A stretch of DNA of 29,155 bases, taken from assembly GCA_002398875.1 (NCBI GenBank), contig DHCC01000018.1, forward strand, positions 1 to 29,155, read 5' to 3'. This DNA is from Bacteroidales bacterium UBA4912. Lineage in GTDB: Bacteria; Bacteroidota; Bacteroidia; Bacteroidales; Dysgonomonadaceae. Below the pieces are notes generated by a model that was not told where the DNA came from, searched no databases, and was given only the letters and a program-made list of their open reading frames with translations. Both the position numbers and the translations under genes were made by a program. Positions 13,491 to 22,367 of this stretch are shown here, in pieces (position 1 is the stretch's first letter; every line of letters starts with the position of its first letter).

Positions 13491-15647
13491 ATGAAAGTTT
13501 ACAAAACAAACGAAATCAAAAACATAGCCCTGATTGGTAATTCGGGGGCAGGTAAGACCACTCTCGCTGAAGCTATGCTTTTCGAGTGTGGTCTATTAAG
13601 ACGACGCGGTACAATCAAAGGAAAAAACACTGTGAGTGATTATTTCCCGGTTGAAAAGGAGTATGAGTACTCTGTATTTCCAACTATGATTTCCTATGAG
13701 TGGAAAGATAAATTGATGAACTTTATTGATTGTCCCGGATCGGACGACTTTGTAGGAGGTATCGTTACTGCTCTAAACGTTACAGACTTGGCTTTAATGC
13801 TGATTGATGCTGCTGATGGCGTGGAAGTTGGTACTATAAATCAATTTCGTTATGTTGAGGATCTTAAAAAGCCGGTTGTAATACTTGTAAACGGTATGGA
13901 TCATGAAAAAGCTGATTACGAAAATACGCTGTCCAGTCTTAAAGAAGTATATGGGAATAAAATTGTTCCGGTGCAATATCCAATTGGCAGCGGAGCCACA
14001 TTCAACGGAATTATTGATGTATTAAAACAGAAACATTATCATTGGAAGCCTGACTCAACTGCGCCTGAGGTACTTGAAATACCTGAAAGTGAAAAAGAGA
14101 GAGCGGCAGAATATTATCAGGTTCTACTGGAAGCTGCTGCCGAGAATGACGAAGGATTGATGGAGAAGTTTTTCGATCAGGGCACACTTACCGAAGAGGA
14201 GATGCGTGACGGAATACATAAAGGTATGCTCAGTCACAGTCTCTATCCGCTGTTCTGCTCTTCGGCAGAAAAAAATATGGCAGTTCATCGTATTATGAAT
14301 TTCCTGAGTATGGTTGCTCCATCTCCTGACGACATGCCTTCTCCAAAGAATTCAGAAGGTGAGGAGGTTGCACCCGACTCTTCTGCTCCCGCAAGTCTGT
14401 TTTTCTTTAAAACTACTGTAGAGCCTCATATTGGTGAAGTGAGTTACTTTAAAGTAATGACCGGGACTGTGAAAGAAGGAGACGATTTCACTAATGCAAA
14501 CCGTCAGTCTAAAGAGAGACTTGCACAGTTATATACTGTAGCAGGGCAGATGCGTAATAAAGCTGAACAGCTTCATGCAGGGAGTATTGGTGCTGCTGTT
14601 AAGCTTAAAGATGTGCGCACCGGCAATACTCTGAATGCTAAGGGATCTGACCATTTATTCGATTTTGTAAAATATCCGGAACCTCGTTTCAGAAGAGCTA
14701 TAAAGGCTGTCAATGAAGCGAACTCTGAAAAGATGAATGAAGCTTTGACGCGAATGCGTGAAGAAGATCCTACATGGCTCGTAGAAATATCTAAAGAGCT
14801 TAAACAGACTATTGTTTCAGGTCAGGGTGAGTTTCATCTTAAAACATTAAAATGGCGTCTTGAAAACAATGATAAGATAGAGATTGAGTTTTTTGAGCCT
14901 AAGATACCTTATCGCGAAACTATTACTAAGTCTGCACGTGCCGATTACAGACATAAAAAGCAGTCAGGCGGTGCCGGTCAGTTTGGTGAAGTGCATCTGA
15001 TTGTTGAGCCTTACTCTGACGGCATGCCCCTTCCTGAGATTTACAAATTTAACGGTCAGGAATTCAAGATCCAAAACAGAGACACACAGGTAGTTAACCT
15101 TGACTGGGGTGGTAAACTTGTATTCGTAAACAGTATTGTTGGCGGCTCTATTGACGCTAGATTCCTGCCTGCGATACTAAAAGGCATTATGGGCAGAATG
15201 GAGCAGGGACCGCTAACAGGGTCTTATGCCCGTGACGTACGTGTAATAGTTTATGATGGAAAGATGCACCCGGTTGACTCTAATGAAATTTCATTTATGT
15301 TAGCGGGAAGAAATGCATTTAGCACGGCTTTTAAAAATGCATCTCCCAAAATTCTGGAACCTATTTATAATGTAAATGTTGCTGTTCCGGGTGACTACAT
15401 GGGTGATGTTATGAGTGATCTGCAGGGACGCCGTGCAATTATTATGGGGATGGAAAGTGAGAAAGGTTTTGAAAAGCTAAATGCTAAGGTTCCTTTAAAA
15501 GAAATGAACACATATTCTACATCATTAAGCTCGATTACAGGCGGCAGAGGTTCATTCTCTATGAAGTTTGCCAGCTATGAACTGGTGCCTTCTGACGTAC
15601 AGGAGAAGCTGCTTAAAGAGTATGAGGAACAAGAGAAAGAGGATTGA
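13491..15647 (+). CDS. fusA2: Elongation factor G paralog (EF-G2 type) with altered GTPase motifs
   Basis: This 718-residue protein has the full EF-G domain set: G domain, domain II, III, IV (SGGAGQFGEVHLIVEP) and V. The P-loop is intact (GNSGAGKT, 16-23). Other GTPase elements differ from canonical EF-G. The switch I RGIT is not seen; the matching stretch reads YSVF. G3 is DCPGSDDF (80-87) instead of DTPGHVDF, so Ser84 stands where the catalytic His is. G4 is NGMD (134-137) instead of NKMD. I recall that the Bacteroides thetaiotaomicron paralog EF-G2 translocates without GTP hydrolysis, is needed when carbon is limiting, and is controlled by a CRP-family regulator. The substitutions here fit such a protein. 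It stands alone between a structured regulatory region and a terminator. A housekeeping fusA would normally lie in the str operon, absent here. Confidence 0.88.
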   Translation: MKVYKTNEIKNIALIGNSGAGKTTLAEAMLFECGLLRRRGTIKGKNTVSDYFPVEKEYEYSVFPTMISYEWKDKLMNFIDCPGSDDFVGGIVTALNVTDLALMLIDAADGVEVGTINQFRYVEDLKKPVVILVNGMDHEKADYENTLSSLKEVYGNKIVPVQYPIGSGATFNGIIDVLKQKHYHWKPDSTAPEVLEIPESEKERAAEYYQVLLEAAAENDEGLMEKFFDQGTLTEEEMRDGIHKGMLSHSLYPLFCSSAEKNMAVHRIMNFLSMVAPSPDDMPSPKNSEGEEVAPDSSAPASLFFFKTTVEPHIGEVSYFKVMTGTVKEGDDFTNANRQSKERLAQLYTVAGQMRNKAEQLHAGSIGAAVKLKDVRTGNTLNAKGSDHLFDFVKYPEPRFRRAIKAVNEANSEKMNEALTRMREEDPTWLVEISKELKQTIVSGQGEFHLKTLKWRLENNDKIEIEFFEPKIPYRETITKSARADYRHKKQSGGAGQFGEVHLIVEPYSDGMPLPEIYKFNGQEFKIQNRDTQVVNLDWGGKLVFVNSIVGGSIDARFLPAILKGIMGRMEQGPLTGSYARDVRVIVYDGKMHPVDSNEISFMLAGRNAFSTAFKNASPKILEPIYNVNVAVPGDYMGDVMSDLQGRRAIIMGMESEKGFEKLNAKVPLKEMNTYSTSLSSITGGRGSFSMKFASYELVPSDVQEKLLKEYEEQEKED

Positions 15648-15742
15648 TTGAATCTTTTTTGAAGCGATTATTTTTACTAAGTGATTATCTCATATAGTGA
15701 TCACGTTTCACAAAAAATTATAATTAAGTATTTAAATAATTT

Positions 15743-15771
15743 AGGGCGGTTCAGATGAGCCGCCCTTTTTT
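15743..15771 (+). terminator. Rho-independent terminator after the EF-G paralog
   Basis: A GC-rich stem AGGGCGG/CCGCCCT (15743-15749 and 15760-15766) is followed by a T run. It lies about 95 bases after the EF-G stop and 23 bases from the end of the convergent isocitrate dehydrogenase gene. The - strand lacks a good T tract, so it mainly serves the + strand. Confidence 0.88.
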
Positions 15772-15793
15772 GATTATTTGCATCCTACTTACA

Positions 15794-17017
15794 CTAATTA
15801 ATTTTCGAGTCCAGATTCCTTTTCAATGCTTCCAAAAACTCACGTGTAGTGAGCCAGTTTTCGCGAGTCACTTCGGGACCGTGAACCAACATTGCAAGAT
15901 CTTTTGTCATCTCGCCACCTTCTACAGTCTCAATACAAACATGTTCCAGTTTTTCGCAGAAATCAATTAGTGACTGATTATCATCAAGTCTTCCACGATG
16001 AGCAAGTCCTCTTGTCCATGCAAATATTGACGCAATAGGATTGGTACTTGTCTCTTTTCCTTGCTGATGCTGGCGATAGTGACGTGTGACGGTACCATGT
16101 GCTGCTTCTGCCTCAACCGTTTTTCCATCAGGAGTAATTAATACCGAGGACATCATTCCCAAAGATCCAAAACCTTGAGCAACGGTATCGGACTGAACAT
16201 CGCCATCATAATTTTTACAAGCCCAAACAAAACCTCCACTCCATTTCATGGCTGAAGCAACCATATCATCAATTAATCTATGTTCATACGTAAGTCCCGC
16301 CTTTTCAAATTTATCCTTAAACTCATTGTCATATACTTCCTGGAAAATATCTTTAAAACGTCCATCATAAGCTTTCAGGATTGTATTTTTGGTTGACATA
16401 TATAATGGATAGTTTTCTCTTAATGCTATCTGAAAGGAGGATCGTGCAAATCCATAAATGGATTCATCGGTATTATACATTGCCATCGCAACACCATCAC
16501 CTTGAAAATCATACACATTCCAGCTTTTTGTCTCACCGTTCTCTCCGGTAAATGTCATCGTGAGCTTTCCTTTTCCTTTTATTACTGTGTCTGTTGCCCT
16601 GTATTGATCTCCAAAAGCATGACGTCCAATAATTATTGGTTTTGTCCACCCCTGAACATAACGGGGAATATTACTGCATATAATAGGCTCTCTGAAAACA
16701 GTACCACCTACTATATTACGAATTGTGCCATTGGGTGATTTCCACATCTTTTTGAGACCGAATTCCTCAACTCGTGCCTCATCGGGAGTAATAGTGGCAC
16801 ATTTTATTCCAACATTGTATTTTTTTATTGCTTCGGCAGCATCAACTGTCACTTTATCATCAGTGGCATCACGATTCTGAATACTTAAATCGAAATATTT
16901 TATGTCAAGATCAATATATGGTAATATAAGTTCTTCTTTTATGAAAGACCATATTATACGCGTCATTTCATCACCATCCAGTTCTACAACCGGATTATCT
17001 ACTTTTATTTTTTGCAT
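15794..17017 (-). CDS. icd: NADP+-dependent isocitrate dehydrogenase, type II (eukaryotic-like)
   Basis: This 407-residue enzyme converts isocitrate to 2-oxoglutarate, CO2 and NADPH. It belongs to the homodimeric type found in eukaryotic cytosol and mitochondria and in many Bacteroidota. Visible motifs are LDGDEMTRIIW (13-23), the isocitrate-binding SPNGTIRNIVGGTVFREPI with R100 and R109, the lysine of MSTKNTILKAYDG (K210), and LIDDMVA for the metal. The cofactor site HGTVTRHYR contains R312 and H313, matching the Arg-His pair that reads the 2'-phosphate of NADP+ in human IDH1. It is the last gene of the aconitase-led cluster, 63 bases after the citrate synthase stop. It lies two genes from a second, unrelated isocitrate dehydrogenase with an NAD+ signature, so this copy probably supplies NADPH for biosynthesis. 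Confidence 0.94.
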   Translation of the reverse strand: MQKIKVDNPVVELDGDEMTRIIWSFIKEELILPYIDLDIKYFDLSIQNRDATDDKVTVDAAEAIKKYNVGIKCATITPDEARVEEFGLKKMWKSPNGTIRNIVGGTVFREPIICSNIPRYVQGWTKPIIIGRHAFGDQYRATDTVIKGKGKLTMTFTGENGETKSWNVYDFQGDGVAMAMYNTDESIYGFARSSFQIALRENYPLYMSTKNTILKAYDGRFKDIFQEVYDNEFKDKFEKAGLTYEHRLIDDMVASAMKWSGGFVWACKNYDGDVQSDTVAQGFGSLGMMSSVLITPDGKTVEAEAAHGTVTRHYRQHQQGKETSTNPIASIFAWTRGLAHRGRLDDNQSLIDFCEKLEHVCIETVEGGEMTKDLAMLVHGPEVTRENWLTTREFLEALKRNLDSKIN

Positions 17018-17080
17018 TTTTTACTACTACTATCTCTCTTTAAATTATTCTGTCTGGTTCTACTATCTTCTCTTGTTCTA
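17018..17080 (-). repeat. Short degenerate direct repeats between citrate synthase and NADP-IDH genes
   Basis: Read on the coding (-) strand, the 63-base spacer and the citrate synthase stop contain three related units, roughly AGAGAnnATAGTAGAAC. The first copy includes the TAG TAG stop of the citrate synthase gene. The spacer is purine-rich and has no hairpin, so it should not stop transcription. Confidence 0.4.
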
Positions 17081-18439
17081 CTATTTTCTCTCTTTCAATG
17101 GTACAAAATCCTGTAATTCGCGAACATTCTTATATGCAGGACGAATCAGTCGCTTGCTTGAGAAGTTCATTTCCTCTATACGGTGAGCAGACCAGCCTAC
17201 TATACGAGCCATAGCAAAAAGAGGCGTGAAGACTTCTGACGGTAAACCAATAGCATCGTAAACGAAACCTGAGTAGAAGTCAACATTAACACATACATTA
17301 CCCTTAGCTGTAGGTTTCTTTGATTCCTGGAATATTTTTACCATTCGTTCTTCAATCAGTTCCATTAGTGAAAATTCATCTTCACGACCCTTCTCCTTAG
17401 CCAAGTCTCTTGCCATATCTTTTAACAGACCTGTGCGAGGATCGCTGATAGTATAAACAGCATGACCTAAGCCATAAATCAATCCGGTTTTGTCATAAGC
17501 TTCCTTTCTCAATATCTTCCTAAGGTACTCATCTACCTGGTCAGCATCTTTCCAATCAGAAATATTCTCTTTCATGTCAGCTAACATTCCCATTACTTTA
17601 ACATTTGCACCACCGTGAAGCGGTCCTTTTAATGAACCGATACCTGCTGCAATGGCCGAATAGGTATCTGTTTCGGTGGAACTTGTTACTCTTACAGAAA
17701 AGGTAGAGTTGTTACCGCCACCATGTTCTGCGTGCAGAATTAAAGCAAGGTCGAGGATTCTAACATCCAGTTCGGTATACTTGTTAGGTCCCTTCATCAT
17801 AAAGAGGAAGTTTTCCGAAACTGATTTTTCCGGTTTAGGCAGACGAACGTGCAAAGATCTGCCACGCAGATCATGTCGTAATACCTGATATGCATAAGCT
17901 ATTATAGTGGGAAACTTTGCAATGAGATTTGTAGATTGTAGTATTAGGTTGTCACGAGAAATATCGTCAGGATTTTCGTCATAACAATAAAGTTCGAGTA
18001 CACTTCTTGCAAGAATATTCATGATGTTTTTTCCCTGAAGCGCAAGAATATTCATCGTTGCCGTATGATTTAGCGGCATAGTTTCTGCGATCATACTTCT
18101 TGTTGCTTCCAGTTCATTCTTATTAGGCAGACGACCTGAAAGCAGGAGAAAAATAGTCTCCTCAAATCCTAATCGATTTTCACTTTGAATACCTGCAACC
18201 AACTTTTCAACATCAATTCCTCTATAGTAAAGTTTTCCGGGTATTGGTTTTAGTGAGCCATCCTCTTGTCGTTCGTATCCGACAACATCACCGATACGTG
18301 TGAGTCCGGCAAGAACACCTGAATGATCTTCATTGCGCAGTCCCCGCTTAACACCCATTTTAGTAAAAAGATCTTTATCTATATTGCTTGTAAACGCTAT
18401 TGAATCCGAAAGGATCTTTGTTAAATCATCTTTGTTCAT
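17081..18439 (-). CDS. gltA: Citrate synthase (long Bacteroidota form)
   Basis: This 452-residue protein condenses oxaloacetate and acetyl-CoA to citrate. The catalytic residues can be placed by motif: H275 in GPLHGGAN, H326 in GLGHAVYTISDPR and D387 in NVDFYSG. A further substrate-binding His, H239, lies in LHAEHGGGNNSTF. The N-terminal KLYYRGIDVEKLV segment and FLLLSGRLPN helix are also typical. The protein is longer than the roughly 430-residue E. coli enzyme mainly through an N-terminal extension, and AEHGGGN replaces the common ADHGLNAS; I recall both as normal in the citrate synthases of this phylum and some Clostridia. It lies 99 bases after the NAD-type isocitrate dehydrogenase and 63 bases before the NADP-type one. 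A 2-methylcitrate synthase role is unlikely, because no prp gene is near. Confidence 0.94.
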   Translation of the reverse strand: MNKDDLTKILSDSIAFTSNIDKDLFTKMGVKRGLRNEDHSGVLAGLTRIGDVVGYERQEDGSLKPIPGKLYYRGIDVEKLVAGIQSENRLGFEETIFLLLSGRLPNKNELEATRSMIAETMPLNHTATMNILALQGKNIMNILARSVLELYCYDENPDDISRDNLILQSTNLIAKFPTIIAYAYQVLRHDLRGRSLHVRLPKPEKSVSENFLFMMKGPNKYTELDVRILDLALILHAEHGGGNNSTFSVRVTSSTETDTYSAIAAGIGSLKGPLHGGANVKVMGMLADMKENISDWKDADQVDEYLRKILRKEAYDKTGLIYGLGHAVYTISDPRTGLLKDMARDLAKEKGREDEFSLMELIEERMVKIFQESKKPTAKGNVCVNVDFYSGFVYDAIGLPSEVFTPLFAMARIVGWSAHRIEEMNFSSKRLIRPAYKNVRELQDFVPLKERK

Positions 18440-18538
18440 ATTTTCAAAGTTCTATTTGTTTTTGATTCTTAATTTATCTGCAGGTATTTATTACAATCCT
18501 AATTTTAACATTGGGAGTACCAATTTTGTTTTATTAAT

Positions 18539-19804
18539 TCATAAGTTTTCTATAATTTTTTTGGAAAACTCGTAAGTAGAAAGAGGTTTCCCATTTTCCA
18601 TGAATCTCGTGAGATCAGGAGTACCATATCCATTATCAAACAGTTTTTCGAGTGATGATGTAATCAGTTTTCCTGCTTCACTCCATCCTATGTGATCCAA
18701 CATCATTACACCGGAAAGAAGCATTGAACATGGATTTGCAACATCCTTCCCTACAATATCTGGTGCCGTTCCGTGGGTAGCTTCAAATATGGCATGCCCG
18801 GTCATATAATTTATATTAGCTCCCGGGGCAATTCCAATCCCACCTACCATTGCAGCCAGTTGATCTGAGATATAGTCTCCATTGAGGTTGAGAGTGGCGA
18901 CAACTGAATATTCCTCAGGTTTTAATAGTGTATTTTGCAAAAAAGCATCTGCTATTACATCTTTAATAAACACTCTCCCGGAATCAACAGCTTCATTATA
19001 CATTTCAACTGCTTTCTTTAATCCTTTCTCAGCTTTTATCTGATTAAAACGATGTTCGGTAAAGGTCTGGTCAGGAAATTCACGCTCAGCAAGATCGTAG
19101 CCCCATTTCTTAAACCCTCCTTCAGTAAACTTCATTATATTACCTTTATGTACGAGCGTAACAGATGGGAGCTTGTTTTTTACAGCATACTCTATTGCTG
19201 CGCGCACGAGACGTTCAGTACCTTCTCTGGATACAGGTTTTACTCCAAACGATGAACTTTCGGGGAATCGTATTTTATCGACACCCATCTCATCCTGTAG
19301 AAAATTCAAAAACTTTTTTGCTTCAGTTGTACCTGCAGCCCATTCAATACCTGCATAGATATCTTCTGTGTTCTCCCTGAATATAGTAACACTCACCTTT
19401 TCGGGATGCAGAAGTGGAGTTGCCACCCCCTTGAACCAACGCACAGGTCGCAAGCAAACATACAGATCCAATTCTTGTCTTAATGCAACATTTAAAGACC
19501 TTATACCCTCGCCCACAGGAGTTGTAAGAGGGCCCTTTATTCCAATTATGTTTTTGCGGAATGCCTCTATTGTTTCCTCAGGGAGCCAGGTTCCAACTTC
19601 ATTATACGCTTTCTCACCTGCAAGGACTTCGAGCCATTTTATTTTTCTTTTACTACCGAATGACTTTTCAACTGCAGCATCTATAATCTTTTGTACAAAA
19701 GGGGTAATTTCTTTACCAATCCCGTCACCCTCAATAAAGGGTATTACCGGATTATCTGATACAATCAATTTATCAGCCTGTTTTGTTGTTTGCATTGGGA
19801 TCAT
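18539..19804 (-). CDS. icd: Isocitrate dehydrogenase, E. coli-like type I, with NAD+-type cofactor signature
   Basis: This 421-residue enzyme resembles E. coli Icd along its length: FIEGDGIGKEI near the start, EGIRSLNVALRQELDLYVCLRPVRWF (about 100-123), IFRENTEDIYAGIEW, and NLNGDYISDQLAAMVGGIGIAPGAN (306-330). S103 aligns with the E. coli serine phosphorylated by AceK, but no aceK is seen here. The cofactor loop reads HGTAPDIVGKD with D349 and I350. NADP+-dependent enzymes such as E. coli Icd have Lys-Tyr at these positions, while Asp-Ile marks NAD+-dependent enzymes. I therefore infer NADH production. The gene lies 16 bases after aconitase. Translation could start at the first or fourth codon (MIPM), with no effect on the domains. 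Confidence 0.92.
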   Translation of the reverse strand: MIPMQTTKQADKLIVSDNPVIPFIEGDGIGKEITPFVQKIIDAAVEKSFGSKRKIKWLEVLAGEKAYNEVGTWLPEETIEAFRKNIIGIKGPLTTPVGEGIRSLNVALRQELDLYVCLRPVRWFKGVATPLLHPEKVSVTIFRENTEDIYAGIEWAAGTTEAKKFLNFLQDEMGVDKIRFPESSSFGVKPVSREGTERLVRAAIEYAVKNKLPSVTLVHKGNIMKFTEGGFKKWGYDLAEREFPDQTFTEHRFNQIKAEKGLKKAVEMYNEAVDSGRVFIKDVIADAFLQNTLLKPEEYSVVATLNLNGDYISDQLAAMVGGIGIAPGANINYMTGHAIFEATHGTAPDIVGKDVANPCSMLLSGVMMLDHIGWSEAGKLITSSLEKLFDNGYGTPDLTRFMENGKPLSTYEFSKKIIENL

Positions 19805-19820
19805 ATTTCTGGGTTACAAG

Positions 19821-22073
19821 TTACTTCATAGCATTTAATGCACTTCCGGCTCTGAACCACTCAATCTGCTGTTCATTATATGTATGTGAAGCCTTGAAAG
19901 TGTCTATTGTTCCGTCTGGATGAAGAATCTGAACAGTCAGATCCTTACCCGGAGCAAAATCTTTAAGACCTAATATTGAGATTTTATCCCTCTCCAGAAT
20001 TTTATTATAATCGTCATTATTTACAAATGTAAGTGCAAGCATTCCTTGCTTCTTAAGATTAGTCTCGTGAATTCTGGCAAATGATTTAACCAGAATAACC
20101 TTTACATTAAGATGTCGTGGCTCCATTGCTGCATGCTCACGACTAGACCCTTCACCATAGTTTTCTTCTGCTACAACTATCGATCCCAAACCACGCGACT
20201 TGAATTTACGTGCAAGTTTAGGGACGTTGATATACTCACCTGTTTCAGTATCAAGCACAGCATTTGTTTTATCATTAAATACGTTAACTGCGCCAATTAA
20301 CATATTGTCTGAGATATTATCAAGGTGCCCTCTGAAACGGAGCCATGGACCGGCCATTGATATATGATCTGTAGTACATTTGCCTTTTACTTTTATCAGC
20401 AGAGGTAGATCTGTTAAATCCTCACCATCCCAAGCAGGGAACGGTTCAAGCTTTTGCAGGCGTTTGGAATCAGGATCAATAGAAATCTTAACCTCATGGC
20501 CATTTTCAGCAGGTGGAATATAACCGGCATCTTTAACCTCATATCCCATTGGAGGCTTTTCGAAACCGGTTGGTTCTTTTAGTTTAACCATCTCTCCTTT
20601 TTCATTTTCCAGAGTGTCGGTAAGAGGATTAAAACAAAGATCACCTGCAATAGTAAGTGCAGCTACAAGCTCTGGCGAAGTAACAAAAGCATGTGTGTTT
20701 GGATTACCGTCATTCCTTTTGGCAAAGTTCCTGTTGAATGAGGTAACGATAGAGTTTTTACGGTCTTTTACATCATCATCCCTTTTCCATTGTCCGATAC
20801 AGGGACCGCAAGCATTTGCAATTAATGTTGCTCCTGCATCTTCAAAAATCTTCAATATTCCGTCACGCTCTGCAGTATAACGTATCTGTTCAGATCCCGG
20901 ATTGATTAAAAACTGTGCTTTAACAGGAATATGCTCATCGCTTGCTTGCTTTACTATCGAAACAGCTCTGGTTAGATCTTCATAAGATGAATTGGTGCAT
21001 GAACCTATAAGGCCAACTTCCATTTTGCGTGGCCAGTCATTCTTTTTTACTGCTTCAGTAAACTCTGATATTGTGTATGCAGCATCAGGTGTAAACGGTC
21101 CGTTGATGTGTGGCTCAAGTTCCGAAAGGTTGATTTCGATCAGCTGATCATAATATTTTTCAGGGTTAGCAACCACTTCAGGGTCAGGCTTAAGGTGCTC
21201 CATAATCTTACGTGCTTCATCAGCAACCTCTTTTCGTCCTGTCTGTTCGAGATAATCAGCAGATTTATCATCAAAAGGAAAGATTGATGTGGTAGCTCCT
21301 ACTTCTGCTCCCATGTTACATATTGTGCCCTTTCCTGTTGCTGAGAGAGATTCTGCCCCTTCTCCAAAATATTCTATTACAGCGTTAGTTCCTCCTTTTA
21401 CTGTCAGGATACCTGCCACTTTCAGGATTACATCCTTTGGCGCACTCCACCCGGAGAGTTTGCCAGTCAGCTTAACTCCTATTAATTTAGGCATCTTAAG
21501 CTCCCATGGCAATCCTGCCATAACATCAACAGCATCAGCTCCTCCAACACCAATAGCAATCATACCAAGTCCACCTGCATTTGGTGTATGTGAATCAGTT
21601 CCGATCATCATACCTCCGGGAAATGCATAGTTTTCAAGTACAACCTGATGAATAATTCCCGCTCCCGGCTTCCAGAAACCAATTCCATACTTATTGGACA
21701 CATCCTTCAGAAACTCATAAACTTCCCTGTTGGTAATATTGGCAGTTTCTAAATCTGACTCAGCATTTTTATATGCCTGTATCAGATGGTCACAATGAAC
21801 TGTGGAAGGTACAGCAACGCTTGTACGTCCTGAATTCATTAACTGAAGCAATGCCATCTGTGCAGTAGCATCCTGCATCGCTACTCTGTCAGGTGCAAAA
21901 TTCACATAATCACCGGCACGTTTGTAATTTTTAATTGGAACACCTGAAGAAAGATGAGTTAAAAGAATTTTCTCTGTTAGTGTTAACGGACGTTGCAAAG
22001 CCTCTCTTACCTGTTTTATCTTTTCTGGTAGTTGCTCATATACTTTACGAATAATGTCAATATCAAATATCAT
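19821..22073 (-). CDS. acnA: Aconitate hydratase (mitochondrial-type aconitase)
   Basis: This 750-residue [4Fe-4S] enzyme converts citrate to isocitrate through cis-aconitate. The length and sequence fit the mitochondrial (ACO2-like) group rather than the roughly 890-residue AcnA/IRP or the AcnB families. The three cluster cysteines are present: C359 in IGSCTNSS, and C422 and C425 in NACGPCIGQ. Substrate residues are seen in GTDSHTPNAGG (158-168), NRNFAKRNDGNP, and the C-terminal swivel domain with YGEGSSREHAAMEPR. It is the first gene of aconitase-IDH-citrate synthase-IDH, all on the - strand with short gaps, so the four probably share a transcript that makes 2-oxoglutarate. Its upstream region is shared with the divergent rnf operon. 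I could find only a weak -7 match for it (AAGGTTTG, 22248-22241). Confidence 0.94.
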   Translation of the reverse strand: MIFDIDIIRKVYEQLPEKIKQVREALQRPLTLTEKILLTHLSSGVPIKNYKRAGDYVNFAPDRVAMQDATAQMALLQLMNSGRTSVAVPSTVHCDHLIQAYKNAESDLETANITNREVYEFLKDVSNKYGIGFWKPGAGIIHQVVLENYAFPGGMMIGTDSHTPNAGGLGMIAIGVGGADAVDVMAGLPWELKMPKLIGVKLTGKLSGWSAPKDVILKVAGILTVKGGTNAVIEYFGEGAESLSATGKGTICNMGAEVGATTSIFPFDDKSADYLEQTGRKEVADEARKIMEHLKPDPEVVANPEKYYDQLIEINLSELEPHINGPFTPDAAYTISEFTEAVKKNDWPRKMEVGLIGSCTNSSYEDLTRAVSIVKQASDEHIPVKAQFLINPGSEQIRYTAERDGILKIFEDAGATLIANACGPCIGQWKRDDDVKDRKNSIVTSFNRNFAKRNDGNPNTHAFVTSPELVAALTIAGDLCFNPLTDTLENEKGEMVKLKEPTGFEKPPMGYEVKDAGYIPPAENGHEVKISIDPDSKRLQKLEPFPAWDGEDLTDLPLLIKVKGKCTTDHISMAGPWLRFRGHLDNISDNMLIGAVNVFNDKTNAVLDTETGEYINVPKLARKFKSRGLGSIVVAEENYGEGSSREHAAMEPRHLNVKVILVKSFARIHETNLKKQGMLALTFVNNDDYNKILERDKISILGLKDFAPGKDLTVQILHPDGTIDTFKASHTYNEQQIEWFRAGSALNAMK

Positions 22074-22310
22074 ACGGATTAGAGTATTAAAATATTTTAA
22101 ATAATAAGTTTATCAAAAAAATGCTTGACTTTTTAACAAAATTGAAGGGGAAAAGTTCGTATTAATAGCTGGTTATAACTTTTAAAAGTACGGTATTAAC
22201 AGAGTCTATGCAGCTAACTATCTGAATTGATTTTTTTTTGCAAACCTTATTTAACAGCATTGACACACATTATGTTCAACTATATTTTTAATAATCACGA
22301 AAATAATCCT

Positions 22311-22318
22311 TAACTTTG
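22311..22318 (+). promoter_or_regulatory. Candidate -7 box of the rnf operon
   Basis: TAACTTTG is an exact match to the Bacteroidetes -7 consensus TAnnTTTG and lies 49 bases before the start of the first gene. There is no clear TTTG at -33; the sequence there is a T-rich ATTTTTA. The rest of the 294-base divergent spacer (22074-22367) is AT-rich, and I see nothing else firm in it. Confidence 0.5.
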
Positions 22319-22367
22319 CTGTCATTATAGAAACAGAATTAAGTAAAGATCTACTTCATTAGGCTTC

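Noticed and set aside
17018..17080. Possible CRISPR-like array
   Set aside because: The units are short, degenerate and without spacers of constant length, and there is no cas gene.
19368..19838. A 156-codon open frame on the + strand opposite the NAD-type isocitrate dehydrogenase
   Set aside because: It is fully antisense to conserved catalytic motifs and shows no domain.
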